64,000 nucleotides of DNA, taken from NCBI GenBank assembly GCA_039105265.1, contig JAPFFF010000011.1:4402001-4466000 (forward strand). The letters are read 5' to 3'. How positions within the stretch are numbered: the first letter of the stretch is position 1; every line of letters begins with the position of its first letter. Made by a program: the position numbers and the translations under genes. This DNA comes from Tritrichomonas musculus (taxonomy: Eukaryota; Parabasalia; Tritrichomonadida; Tritrichomonadidae). The notes beneath the pieces were generated by a model. It made no database searches. It was not told the origin of the DNA and saw only the letters and a program-made list of their open reading frames with translations. This document shows, one piece after another, positions 20,015 to 29,012 of the stretch.

Positions 20015-21265
20015 ATGTCTGTTAAATCTTGTGTCCAACGCAAAAATATCAGTTTGTTACCATTGGGAAGGACTGGTGTAGGAAAATCCACTTTATTAAA
20101 CCTTTTAGCAGGAAAGGTAATATTTGAAACCGATAGTTCTGGTAAATCATGTACAAAAAATGTTTCAAAAGATATTGTTGAACAAGATGATATGATTCTA
20201 ATTCCAATCAATGCACCAGGGTTTTGTGACAGTGATGGTGATGAACAAAAAAACATGAATGCACTTACAAACTTTTTGAAAAAGCTCAAACATGGATTAA
20301 ATGCAATCGCGATAGTAATTAGCTTTTCTGATCACCGATTAGATACAAATCTACAAAAATCAATTAAATATTTATATAATTTCTTCGGAAATGGAAATTT
20401 CTGGTATCATGTTTGCTTCGTTGTGACACATTGTCCACCATATGAAGAAGATATCATCAATGCTCAAAAATCAATGACAACTGGTGAAGAATCATTGAAA
20501 TCTGTAACATTACAAATGATTAGAGATGTTTGTAACTTGGATAAAGATCCTGAAATACCATTTTTCTTTTTCGATTCAATGCATCCCAATCATCCACCAA
20601 CAAATGAATCATTGCCTCTTTTTTTGGAATGGCTGAAAAATTGTGAGCCATTTGATACGAAAAACTTAGAAATAAAAGATGTTGAATGGCAATATCAAGA
20701 AAAACGAAATGAAACAAAAACAAGAGCAGGACCAATGAAACCAATATTTGAACTTTTGCCTGGTGAACCAAAAATGATCACAATTGAAGAAGATTGTCCT
20801 TATGTTGAAAAAGAATTGCGTGACCATGAAGTGATCAGAGAAGTTGAAGAATGGGTTGACCGAAAATGGGACGGACTAGATTATGGTACTTTAGGAATAG
20901 CACGATTATTCAGAGATAACAAAGTGAAAAGGATTGTAAATAAAAATATTATAGTATCATATGAAGAAGATGTCGTCAAATATAGAAAGAAATCAAAGCA
21001 AATCTTTTCAGGCGAATTTGGGAAAATGCAGAAAAATCTAAAAGGTTATTACCAGGAAGAAATTTCAATTGTGGAATCATATGTTGCTTGCTGGTCTTAT
21101 AATTGTAAATCTGAAGATATAAAAAACAAAATAAATCCAGTAAAAACAAATTCAAAAACAAGCCAGCCAAAGATTACAATCCATTACTTTGATAAAAATA
21201 GGTGTAGGCTTGATCCTAAAAATAAATCAAATGATATTGAAGAGTTAAAAGCCTTAATAGGTTAA
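20015..21265 (+). CDS. AIG1/GIMAP-like GTPase, paralogue 2
   Basis: About 416 residues from the ATG at 20015; an in-frame GTG upstream is ignored because the alignment with paralogue 1 starts at MSVKSC. The P-loop is GRTGVGKSTLLN and the G3 region NAPGFCDSDGDE has Asn where Asp is usual. FVVTHCPPYEED matches the paralogue. The carboxy half parallels paralogue 1 (VEWQYQEKRNETKTRAGPMK, LKGYYQEEISIVESYVACW), so the pair arose by inverted duplication of one ancestor. Identity is moderate, which means the duplication is old compared with the arms at 6.3-14.4 kb. No membrane anchor is visible; the function is unknown beyond GTP binding. Confidence 0.78.
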   Translation: MSVKSCVQRKNISLLPLGRTGVGKSTLLNLLAGKVIFETDSSGKSCTKNVSKDIVEQDDMILIPINAPGFCDSDGDEQKNMNALTNFLKKLKHGLNAIAIVISFSDHRLDTNLQKSIKYLYNFFGNGNFWYHVCFVVTHCPPYEEDIINAQKSMTTGEESLKSVTLQMIRDVCNLDKDPEIPFFFFDSMHPNHPPTNESLPLFLEWLKNCEPFDTKNLEIKDVEWQYQEKRNETKTRAGPMKPIFELLPGEPKMITIEEDCPYVEKELRDHEVIREVEEWVDRKWDGLDYGTLGIARLFRDNKVKRIVNKNIIVSYEEDVVKYRKKSKQIFSGEFGKMQKNLKGYYQEEISIVESYVACWSYNCKSEDIKNKINPVKTNSKTSQPKITIHYFDKNRCRLDPKNKSNDIEELKALIG

Positions 21266-21348
21266 AATCAAAGAAAAAAAAAAAACTAACATTAATTTCA
21301 TAAAAAAAAAGAAATTGCATATTTTTTTCTTTGTTTTTGGAATTTATT

Positions 21349-21937
21349 ACACCTGTTTCACTTTTGTAACGGAAAATTCCACTTTCGTGACGGAAATTTT
21401 CACTTTCGTAACGGAAATTTTCATTTTCGAAACGGAAATTTTCACTTTTGTTATGGAAAATATGAAATTTTCATGAATATATGATCTTTGTTATAAAAAT
21501 TTGTGATTTTAAAGTTAACATCTTTTATTTAATAAAAAATGATTATTCATTCAGAAAAAATTCATCAACAAAAATATGCAATATATAATAATCTTTTCTT
21601 TAAAAAAATTTTATTTAAATAGCAAATTTGTATAATTTATTTAATAAAATATACATATATATGAAGAATTAGTGATTTTTAAAACGAAAAATATTATTTA
21701 TTATTTGATCAATCTTAAAAAAAAATTTTCCATAAAAAATGAAATCTATGGCAATATTAGTTGTTATTATACTAAAATTCATAAAAATATTTGAAATGCT
21801 TTAAATTTTCTTACGTTTTTGTATTTTCTGTTACGAAAATGAAAATTTCCGTTACGAAAGTGAAAATTTCCGTAACAAAAATGACAATTTCCGTTACGAA
21901 AGTGGATTTTTCCGTTACAAAAGTGAAACAGGTGTAT
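21349..21937. mobile_element. MITE with tandem-repeat terminal inverted repeats (MULE-like)
   Basis: The ends mirror each other. The left side reads acacctgtttcacttttg and then about four ~20-bp units of the type gtaacggaaattttcacttt. The right side (about 21828-21935) is the reverse complement of the same pattern and ends gtgaaacaggtgt. A 9-bp direct repeat gaatttatt flanks it at 21340-21348 and 21938-21946, as expected for Mutator-type transposition. The ~400-bp centre is AT-rich and non-coding, so the element depends on a transposase made elsewhere. Confidence 0.7.
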
Positions 21938-22089
21938 GAATTTATTCAAATAATTTATGTTAAAAAAAATGAGGAGTATCTGATGTACATAAGCTTTTGC
22001 TTATCTATACCATGCAACTTTCCTTCCATGTAATGAGATCGATTAGAAGATTTTTCATTAAAATTGCATTAAAAATTTTTAACTTCACT

Positions 22090-22394
22090 TGACACGTTTC
22101 CTCTTATCATCTGCACTTCTCTTGAAAAAATCACAATTGAAATCAATTGGTGATAACGCTTTTTGCGGTTGTTCGGCGTTGAAAAAAGTGTCAATCCATT
22201 CATTAGTGAATAAATTATCGTCTTTCGCCTTTAAGAGTTGTTTGTCTCTCGTCCAATTCTTCCTTCCTTCATCAATTGATAAAGTTCAAAACAGCTTGTT
22301 TAAAAATTGCTTTGCTTTGAAGGAAAGTAAGATTCCTGCTCCTGTAAAAACAGTTGGATCGTCTGCATTTGAATGCTGTGCATCTTTGGAATAG
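22090..22394 (+). pseudogene. BspA-like leucine-rich repeat gene fragment
   Basis: About 100 codons with three or four ~23-residue BspA/LRR_5 repeats: LKSIGDNAFCGCSALKKVSI, then LSSFAFKSCLSLVQFFLPSS, then SLFKNCFALKESKIPAPV and VGSSAFECCASLE. No ATG opens the frame, the flanks do not continue the repeats, and there is no membrane anchor. BspA-like proteins are a very large surface-protein family in trichomonads. This is a decayed piece. Confidence 0.75.
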
Positions 22395-22549
22395 GTTTCG
22401 TTTGAGAGTCCTTCGGAGGTTCTTGCTATTGGATGACAGAAAAAGTGTGAGCTTGATTTTGATTAATTTTTGTTTATTTTTTAATTCGTTTTGTGAAAAA
22501 TAAATAACTTCTTCTTTGAATAACACCAGCATATTTTTTGTAAGATATA

Positions 22550-22646
22550 AAGTGCGTCCACAATTAAGAAAGTATTTTTTGAATAAGCTCATAGAAATAT
22601 TGAATGAGTTTTCACAATTTTAACTTTCCTAATAGTGGACACACTT
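22550..22646. mobile_element. Short Tc1/mariner-like MITE
   Basis: A 97-bp unit with ~25-bp imperfect inverted ends: aagtgcgtccacaattaaga on the left, and aagtgtgtccactattagga read in from the right. TA dinucleotides flank it at 22548-22549 and 22647-22648, the target duplication of Tc1/mariner transposons. It has no coding capacity. Confidence 0.6.
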
Positions 22647-22719
22647 TAAATTATCTGGTAAGATAATCAAAAACCAAGCAAATGAATAGGAGAATGTTAA
22701 CTTTTGTTAAGCCATTAAT

Positions 22720-23393
22720 TTTCAATTTATATTGTTTTTTTTGTGACAAATTGCAGAATTAAATAATGAGAGTGATTCATTATTTAAACTTGAAAATAAA
22801 TTCTTATCAGAAGATTCAATCATTTGTTGCAAAATTTGATATGATTCTGAATTAGATGGCAAAATTGTTATCTCATCTAATCGCTTTATATATATATATT
22901 GCAGATATATTTGAAAGTGAATAAATATTTTGCATGAATCAATTCTAGCCAAATATAGATTTATTATTGAGATTTCAGATAAAACTGTCAAAAATCATAT
23001 CAAATAATTGTTTAAACTATTTCTTAATAGATAGTCATGGAATACTTTGACAAACACAGCAATTTTCTCAATTTTGCATTCAGATAAAATCGAGGAAACA
23101 CGCAAAATGAAATCCATATTGATAAAAGAAGCATTTTGAGATTCTGCAAAATGAACGCAAAAGTCAATATTCTTTGAATTAAACGATCCTTCTTTGAAAA
23201 GATCAGGTGGTAAATAACTTGGATAAGAAACAATTTTAATTAATAATTCATGATCTTTAAAACTTCATTTGGAATTAGAAAATCAAAGAATATGATTTCT
23301 TTCATAAGTTCAGAAGCATTTATAAATTTAAAGAGACTTTAAATTGATTTTATTTTCTTTGCATTTCATGATGAAACACATTGATGCCTTTGA

Positions 23394-23428
<35 letters not shown>

Positions 23429-24152
23429 AATGATGAAGAACCTTTCCAATTAATTCAGCATCCAAACTCAAAAGAAATTCTTTATTATTAATGATGTTTG
23501 CAGGAAGAAAATTCTCAAGTCCGGCACTAAAAGCATCATTTAAAAGAATTTCAAAACTTGTTTTTTTGCACGAATAATTGAAGTTGCTAAAAATTAGTGG
23601 AAAAAGAATAGAAACAGATTTGTATGTCAAATTACTGCATAAAAGAAGATTTGTAATGAAATCCAATTGGAATGGTGAAGGAATTTTCTGTTGGTTATCG
23701 GATTTGATATTTTAATTTGTGGAATAAGTTCTTTTATAGCATCCGTAACAAAGAGGGAATAATCAGAAATTGATAAGCATTTGGCAATACGTGTTAAATA
23801 TGAAAGTACTGGGACTGTACAAATGAGATAATTAGAATTAATTTTTGATCGTTTAAAAAATGATTCAAAAGCTGGGATAAATTGTTTAGGATAACATGAA
23901 AAACATGTTAAAATTAGTTGAAATTGTTCACTGGCTAGTTCTAACTTTATATCATTATCAAATGATAAAATTGCACTTTTTAATAAAATCTGAACTTATA
24001 GTTTATTTGTGAAAATCTATATATAATTGACGAATATTATCAATTGTAGAAGAGTTTTCGAAAATATAAGAGTGATCACTTTTAAAATTGGAAAAAATGC
24101 AAGCTGAATTTTCAGTTATAGTTTGAAAACTACCTTTGTTTCATCAAAATGC
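22720..24152 (-). pseudogene. Decayed host gene, minus strand, family unknown
   Basis: Reading the minus strand from an ATG near 24152 gives MHFDETKVVFK, then in other frames pieces such as ENSACIFSNFKSDHSYIF, LASEQFQLILTCFSCYPKQF and YSLFVTDAIKELIPQI. Further down come SFEILLNDAFSAGLENFL and, after a long homopolymer at ~23398-23427, pieces around PPDLFKEGSFNSKNIDF and ILPSNSESYQILQQMIES. Several frame changes and stops separate them, and the homopolymer is one likely cause. Composition and helical pattern resemble trichomonad proteins of the ankyrin or BTB classes, but no domain is secure. The stretch 22395-22549 holds nothing recognisable. Confidence 0.5.
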
Positions 24153-24319
24153 ATCATAAACTAATTTATAAAAAAAAAAATATTAAAATTTATCGAAAAT
24201 TATTTTTAATATAAAATTTATCCAGTAATCCTTTTGTGAAATAAGTAGCCAACAATAATGGCCTATTACAAAAGGTATGGATAAGATCCAATATTCCTTA
24301 CTTTAAGGAAAAAGAATAA

Positions 24320-24766
24320 TTAAACTCTTCGGAGAATAAAACTAAAAAAATCATCTGTCCATTCTTCATCTATGGGCGCAGAGGTGTTTTGGCAAGTTTG
24401 GTCTGAGTGAAAAATTGTGAAATTCTGGGTTGTTCGGGAACTTTGTTTGTCTGGACAAGTTTTGGGTTTTAGGCAAGTTTGGTTGCTTGAAAAGGTCTGG
24501 ATGTTTGAGAAAAGTTGGTTACCTGCTGTTGTATCTGGGTTTCCTTCATTTTGACCATTGTAGAAAAATTTATGAATTTCTTTTGCTTTAAATTTAGTAT
24601 AATTAGGATTTTTTCCAATCATACTCGATATTTGTGTAAAATTTGGTCCATCATTTCGAATAGCACTAAGGATAGCATTGGATTCGGGATCATCTTGATT
24701 ATTACTCATTTGATTAAAATTGGATTTTTTTTCAATTAAACCGTTTTGAAAGCCGATGTTCTTCAT
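24320..24766 (-). CDS. Small protein with Myb/SANT-like segment
   Basis: A 148-residue open frame from a proper ATG. Residues ~25-75 (DDPESNAILSAIRNDGPNF, then ISSMIGKNPNY and EIHKFFYNG) have the helix-turn-helix spacing of a Myb/SANT domain, although the conserved tryptophans are missing. The rest is low-complexity, with repeated SNQTC / SDQTC segments rich in Ser, Thr, Asn and Gln. Trichomonads have large Myb-like families. It could equally be a decayed member or a chance frame. Confidence 0.4.
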   Translation of the reverse strand: MKNIGFQNGLIEKKSNFNQMSNNQDDPESNAILSAIRNDGPNFTQISSMIGKNPNYTKFKAKEIHKFFYNGQNEGNPDTTAGNQLFSNIQTFSSNQTCLKPKTCPDKQSSRTTQNFTIFHSDQTCQNTSAPIDEEWTDDFFSFILRRV

Positions 24767-25096
24767 TGAAGAATCTTCAAAATTTATAAATGTTGTAAAA
24801 TAGAGAAATCTACTATTTAAAAGAAAATATTAAAAAAAAAATAATTAATCGAAAAAGATAGGGGGTCAACCGTAAAATTTTTGTCAAAATTTTAAAGCAA
24901 ACTTATATAATAATTATAGAAATAAGAGTAGGTCAACTAAACCGTACCGATAAAAAAACTTATATATAGCATTATGATATTTTTTTATGATTGTAAATAT
25001 TATATAAACTATAAATTTTTTATAAAATCTTAAACATTTTTAATTTGTGTATTATTTTTTGAGATATAATGATTTTATAAATTGAATTGAGTTGAT

Positions 25097-25472
25097 AATA
25101 AACTAAGTTTTTTAATTTGTCCCTTCTTATCGTCCTCTCAAATTTGAATAAAGCTAAATATTTTTTTTTAAGTTATTAAGGCATGAATACCTTCATTCAT
25201 TTCAGGTCGAGGCTCCCGCTATTACCTTAACCAATTGGGCTTAGCCCTCAAAGGCTCCCAAAGCTATTTAAAAGGTATTTTTCCTGAATAAAAAACTTTT
25301 TTATATTCTTTTTTTTTTTTTTTCATCTTCTCAAAATTGAAAGATATGGTATTTTAAAAAAAATAATTTGTCCCTACTTATCGTCCTACTTTCTGAAGAC
25401 TCATAGAAAATTTGAATTAAAAACTCTCAATTTTTTTGTGAATAAGGTAATAATTAAAAAACTTAGTTTATT
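25097..25472. mobile_element. Candidate 376-bp MITE with 21-bp inverted ends
   Basis: aataaactaagttttttaat at 25097 is mirrored by attaaaaaacttagtttatt ending at 25472, a perfect 21-bp inverted pair. Inside is a GC-richer tRNA-like patch (about 25205-25270) and a direct repeat of a cttatcgtcct phrase. No target duplication is clear and nothing is encoded. Confidence 0.45.
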
Positions 25473-25489
25473 TAAAATTGAATTTATTG

Positions 25490-25721
25490 TAAGAGAAAAT
25501 GTGCTTATAAACCCACAAAAAGTTTAACTTTTTCTTTATATAAAAGTCCACATAAACAAAATTTGAAACAAAAAAAAATATTTTCATATGTATAAAAAGA
25601 TTAAAAATTAATATTTTTATACATATGAAAATATTTTTTTTTGTTTCAATTTTGTTTATACGACTTTAAAAATAAAGAAAAAGTTAAACTTTTTGTGGGT
25701 TTATAAGCACATTTTCTCTTA
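25490..25721. mobile_element. Fold-back element, near-perfect 232-bp palindrome
   Basis: The left arm begins taagagaaaatgtgcttata and the right arm ends tataagcacattttctctta. The arms (~100-110 bp each) pair almost throughout around a ~20-bp AT centre. The pairing is far beyond chance, and the structure is typical of a fold-back MITE. It has no coding capacity. Confidence 0.75.
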
Positions 25722-26105
25722 TTATAATATTTAGCTTTAAAGAGATTTTAAGGGCAAAGTTTGAGAGGATTTTATTTGCTTATCAATTTTGAAAGAAATA
25801 AAATAAAATTATTTAAATTTTGAATATAATTTAATAAAAATCTCTCAAAACAAAAGCATTAGCCATAGACGCCAATTTTTAATTTATGGGCTTGATATTT
25901 GGCAAGGAATAATAAAATAAAAAAACAATAAAAACGTTAAGAGGATTTATTTTATATTCTTTTTTAATAGTGACTTTTGAAGAAAAAATACATTTATCTT
26001 AATTTTTAGAATTAATAAAAAAAAAGTCCAAGACCATTTTTAATTTAAAATTTATTTTTATAAAAAAAACTAAAAAAAATCAACTAGAAAAATACTTTGT
26101 CAGAT

Positions 26106-26114
26106 TTGAGAAAT
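26106..26114. repeat. 9-bp target site duplication, left side of MULE
   Basis: ttgagaaat at 26106-26114 is repeated at 54456-54464, directly outside the mirrored ends of the MULE. A 9-bp duplication is characteristic of Mutator-like elements. Confidence 0.8.
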
Positions 26115-26310
26115 GGCGAAGTGACAAACTATAGAAAAAGTTACACCATTTTTTTCTGAGGAAAATTCGTTATTCTGACTTTTTGAGTTAATTGAGAAGG
26201 CATACAAAAAGTTCTAAAATTTTCTTGTAAAGTTTTGAAAAAGTTCACTAAGATAAAACCATGAAAAAGCGCCATTTTTATAGAACTAAACCAATCAAAG
26301 AAACCGAGAT
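26115..26310 (+). repeat. Outer terminal inverted repeat of the MULE, left
   Basis: This 196-bp block is the reverse complement of 54260-54455, with a small mismatch region near the tip (ggcgaag against ggcggaa). It starts directly after the 9-bp duplication and is AT-rich, unlike the adjacent 120-bp units. Confidence 0.85.
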
Positions 26311-26728
26311 GACGACATTGCCGCCCATAGCAAGACCACGATCAGCAATGCTTAGCAGCTAGCTGGTTGTAACTGCGGCGAGTCGTCATCCGGACAAAGA
26401 TATCACGATTTCATCCGGAAGATCTGGAATGACGACATTGCCGCCCATAGCAAGACCACGATCAGCAATGCTTAGCAGCTAGCTGGTTGTAACTGCGGCG
26501 AGTCGTCATCCGGACAAAGATATCGCGATTTCATCCGGAAGATCTGGAATGACGACATTGCCGCCCATAGCAAGACCACGATCAGCAATGCTTAGCAGCT
26601 AGCTGGTTGTAACTGCGGCGAGTCGTCATCCGGACAAAGATATCGCGATTTCATCCGGAAGATCTGGAATGACGACATTGCCGCCCATAGCAAGACCACG
26701 ATCAGCAATGCTTAGCAGCTAGCTGGTT
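26311..26728 (+). repeat. 120-bp tandem units of the MULE left end (first part)
   Basis: Units start with gacgacattgccgcccatag at 26311, 26431, 26551 and 26671. The first three are full and nearly identical. The fourth is cut at ctggtt (26723-26728) by the Polinton and resumes at 51074. The unit is about 50% GC, in contrast with the surroundings. Confidence 0.95.
26723..26728. repeat. 6-bp target site duplication of the Polinton, left
   Basis: ctggtt at 26723-26728 is repeated at 51068-51073. Six bases is the standard duplication for Polintons. Removing the element and one copy gives agctagctggttgtaactgc, the uninterrupted 120-bp unit sequence. Confidence 0.92.
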
Positions 26729-27033
26729 AGTAGTGATGGGTGTTCCGAATCGGGGTCAGATAAATCCCCACTTAAAACGCTTTAAAAGGCCCCTTTTTGG
26801 CCCCCTTCCAAATATCAAAGATAGCATACACCCACAGCACCATATTTTGAACCCGCATTTGACCCCACATTCGGACCCATATTCGGGGGCCACATAGAGT
26901 TCCCCATTTTGTGCCCATAGTGAACCCACCCCAAAACGCTTATAAAACGCCCATATTCGGGCCCATACAAATTCCAAAAATAGGCCGCATATGGCCCACC
27001 TATGGACCACCTATGGCCCACTTATGGGACCAC
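26729..27033 (+). repeat. Polinton terminal inverted repeat, left
   Basis: 305 bp, reverse complement of 50763-51067 with no difference seen by eye. It is made largely of degenerate short words on the theme cccatattcggg / cctatgg. Open frames inside it are by-products of this composition. Confidence 0.93.
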
Positions 27034-27175
27034 CTATGGAACAACGGAACTTCGTTCCTGAGGTCAACAAAGTTGTCCGAGGCTCCGCCGAGGCATTTCA
27101 TGCCGAAGCTAATGGAACAACGGAACTTCGTTCCTAAGGCATTTCATGCCGAAGCTGATGGAGCAACCCATACAA
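27034..27175 (+). repeat. Palindromic modules, two copies
   Basis: Two copies of a module with ggaacttcgttcct followed by ggcatttcatgccgaagct lie just inside the left terminal repeat. Related copies occur at about 34985-35030 and within a gene at about 39327-39365. Each contains two short palindromes. They belong to a set of modules scattered through the Polinton. Confidence 0.75.
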
Positions 27176-27228
27176 ATTCCAAAAATAACGCGATTCTCGA
27201 ATCAATCCAATTTTTTATCCAGTTAGAA

Positions 27229-27531
27229 ATGAATTCAACAACTACTGCCATGCCACAACTCTCCAATGTCGAAGCTAATGGTGTCAAACTCGATTACCTC
27301 GAACACGTCATCCTCAAGAAATACCCCCAATGGAAATCCCTTGCATTCGACTACCACAACGACGATGATTTCATGGACGATCTCATTGACACAATATCGA
27401 ATTTTGAAACCGACTTGGAATCCCTTCGAGCCAAAATCATAGATGGTGATAGCTATGATCGCAAGAAACTCGATTTGAGCCGTATCAAGATGCTATTGAA
27501 AATACTCGAATTCTCATATGAATTTGCTTGA
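27229..27531 (+). CDS. Polinton small protein, related to the left-edge element gene
   Basis: A 100-residue acidic helical protein from the ATG at 27229 (MNSTTTAMPQ). The frame is open further upstream into the terminal repeat, but that part is repeat-derived. The start is supported by the attttttatc motif ~20 bp upstream, shared with the next gene. YPQWKSLAFDYHNDDDFMDD matches the product of 2308-2739. Being the first gene inside the end in both elements suggests a conserved but unknown role. It has no known domain, membrane segment or enzymatic motif. Confidence 0.65.
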   Translation: MNSTTTAMPQLSNVEANGVKLDYLEHVILKKYPQWKSLAFDYHNDDDFMDDLIDTISNFETDLESLRAKIIDGDSYDRKKLDLSRIKMLLKILEFSYEFA

Positions 27532-27628
27532 GCATTTATGTATTCGCATTTATATTTTTGGACTCAACTTCATATGATGTAATAACTAGCTGGTTCGCAA
27601 TGCAACTCAATTTTTTATCGAAATCCAA

Positions 27629-28402
27629 ATGGAATCAACTGGGTCAAACACACCAATGGCAGCTGTTATCGAACCAATCGATGATGAGTATGAATACATC
27701 CAGTATAATGAGAAGCTCCGTTTGGTACATTCCATTAAGGATGATATGTACCAGATGCAATCGATTCTAAATGCATGTAATTCCAAGAAGCAGGCTTATC
27801 GATGGAGGCAACTCACTGAAACCAATGAAATACTCGATGAATTATCGGCACAGCAAAATTGCTGTCCCGAGGATTTGGTGCAAAATCGAGTAAATATTGG
27901 TAATTCCCATTTGCAAGGTATATACATTCACCGACTACTGGTCAATGATGTTGCATGCTGGGCAAGTCGAAAGTATGCCATATATATCGCTCAGCTTTTG
28001 GACGCTCAGTTCGAGAAGCAACGCAAGCAGATGGATAACAAAATCAAGGACCTCACTACAAGGGCTGTCCCCAAGGATCACCAAAATAGCTACCGATATA
28101 TGATATGGCTTGAGGATCTTCCCAAAGATAAGGATTCTGTGGTACTCCATCTTGTTCGTCGCAACAAGCATTCATGGAGGCAGGTCAGTAGGATATATAA
28201 AGATCAGAAGAAGCGCTGGATATTTATTGATGACCTACCCATCGCAATGACCCCGAATGAAGATATCAAGCGTATGGCCAAAGCTATGTTCAAAGGGGAT
28301 GATGTCACTGTAGGTGGTACTAGGATTACCATCAAAAGGTCATGCCTTAATGATTTTCACACAGCAGTGAACAAATATTTCACAACCACAATGCAATCAT
28401 AA
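27629..28402 (+). CDS. KilA-N/MSV199-like DNA-binding protein
   Basis: A 257-residue protein. The middle segment GIYIHRLLVNDVACWASRKY, followed by AIYIAQLLDAQF (about residues 95-130), closely resembles the end of the KilA-N domain in large DNA viruses and phages (pattern G-x-Y-hydrophobic-H-x-x-L-x-x-x-hydrophobic-A-x-W-x-S). That domain binds DNA and usually sits in regulators. The carboxy half (YMIWLEDLPKDKDSVVLHL, WIFIDDLPIAMTPNEDIKRM) has the look of the GIY-YIG-free tail found in virus KilA-N proteins. The segment SAQQNCCPED is encoded by one of the element's palindromic modules (cagcaaaattgctgtcccg). Its place beside the replication polymerase fits a role in regulation or replication. 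Confidence 0.65.
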   Translation: MESTGSNTPMAAVIEPIDDEYEYIQYNEKLRLVHSIKDDMYQMQSILNACNSKKQAYRWRQLTETNEILDELSAQQNCCPEDLVQNRVNIGNSHLQGIYIHRLLVNDVACWASRKYAIYIAQLLDAQFEKQRKQMDNKIKDLTTRAVPKDHQNSYRYMIWLEDLPKDKDSVVLHLVRRNKHSWRQVSRIYKDQKKRWIFIDDLPIAMTPNEDIKRMAKAMFKGDDVTVGGTRITIKRSCLNDFHTAVNKYFTTTMQS

Positions 28403-28457
28403 GTACATTCGTCAAAATCCCTGGAACAGTCGAAAATAATATTTTATTTTTGCATAA

Positions 28458-29012
28458 ATGGATACTGGTACAGATATTGATATGGATACAGATATGGCTC
28501 CTGGTACAGCTACTGATATGGCTACTGATGCTGAGATACTCCTAAAGATCGTAGATGGCATCACCGATTTGCGCCGAGATGTCAAGCATTTGATTAAGCG
28601 TATGAACCATAAACGCAAACCATCTGCTGATACCCCAAAGGCTGAAGCACATATCGACACCACTCAGGGTACCACTCAGGATGCAAATGACTCACCTCCT
28701 GAGACTCCATCTATTGAACATCCTCGACCTCGTTTAAATCGCACCCATATATTCAATCGAAGCAAGTTCCTGGATATTGGGGATCACGACCGATTGATCC
28801 AATATGTCACATCACAGGTGGTAATCGATGCGATCTCCAACGCAGAACCTCATAAACGCGTATCCCTATTGCGTAGACTCATACGTGATAACCTGAAATT
28901 GAGTATCTCCATGTATATGACCCAAAAACTAATCAACACCCATATGCCTATAAACGGTCCCCCAAGAGAAACAGATCCAGACCCCGATGAGATTGATACA
29001 ACCGATTTCTAA
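28458..29012 (+). CDS. Unrecognised Polinton protein with acidic Asp/Thr-rich start
   Basis: A 184-residue protein. The first 28 residues are a low-complexity Asp/Thr/Met/Gly run (DTGTDIDMDTDMAPGTATDM). A helical Lys/Arg stretch follows (LRRDVKHLIKRMNHKRK), then a Pro/Thr linker, and a carboxy helical domain (FLDIGDHDRLIQYVTSQVV, RVSLLRRLIRDNLKLSIS). The promoter-like tatttttgcataaatgg overlaps its start. It lies between the KilA-N-like gene and pPolB on the same strand, so it may belong to the early/replication group. Terminal protein for protein-primed replication is one possibility, but no motif proves it. Confidence 0.55.
   Translation: MDTGTDIDMDTDMAPGTATDMATDAEILLKIVDGITDLRRDVKHLIKRMNHKRKPSADTPKAEAHIDTTQGTTQDANDSPPETPSIEHPRPRLNRTHIFNRSKFLDIGDHDRLIQYVTSQVVIDAISNAEPHKRVSLLRRLIRDNLKLSISMYMTQKLINTHMPINGPPRETDPDPDEIDTTDF

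Larger units (their letters stand above)
24767..26105. other. AT-rich intergenic region with small inverted-repeat elements
   Basis: No protein gene is recognised in about 1.3 kb. The region holds two candidate small elements (25097-25472 and 25490-25721, listed separately) and a repeated 20-mer-like phrase (atttgtccc..cttatcgtcct) at about 25117 and 25369. Confidence 0.5.

Noticed and set aside
23398-23427. Poly(T) run as the tail of a LINE or SINE
   Set aside because: It interrupts a decayed minus-strand gene without target duplication or upstream element sequence, so it looks like a simple homopolymer.
25205-25270. tRNA gene in the AT-rich spacer
   Set aside because: It has a D-arm-like ccaattggttaagg on the minus strand but no acceptable T-arm or acceptor pairing, and it lies within a candidate MITE.
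26311-26728. Regular 120-bp array considered as CRISPR or centromeric satellite
   Set aside because: Units are head-to-tail without spacers, and the same units occur mirrored at the other end of a transposon with target duplications.
26115-26728. Outer 196-bp blocks as the true ends of the Polinton
   Set aside because: The 6-bp duplication, AG terminus and restored 120-bp unit place the Polinton ends at 26729 and 51067. The outer blocks belong to the MULE.
26756-27010. Open frame inside the Polinton terminal repeat, and its mirror at 50786-51040
   Set aside because: Both lie wholly inside the inverted repeat, have low-complexity Trp/Gly-rich products and lack the element's promoter-like leader.
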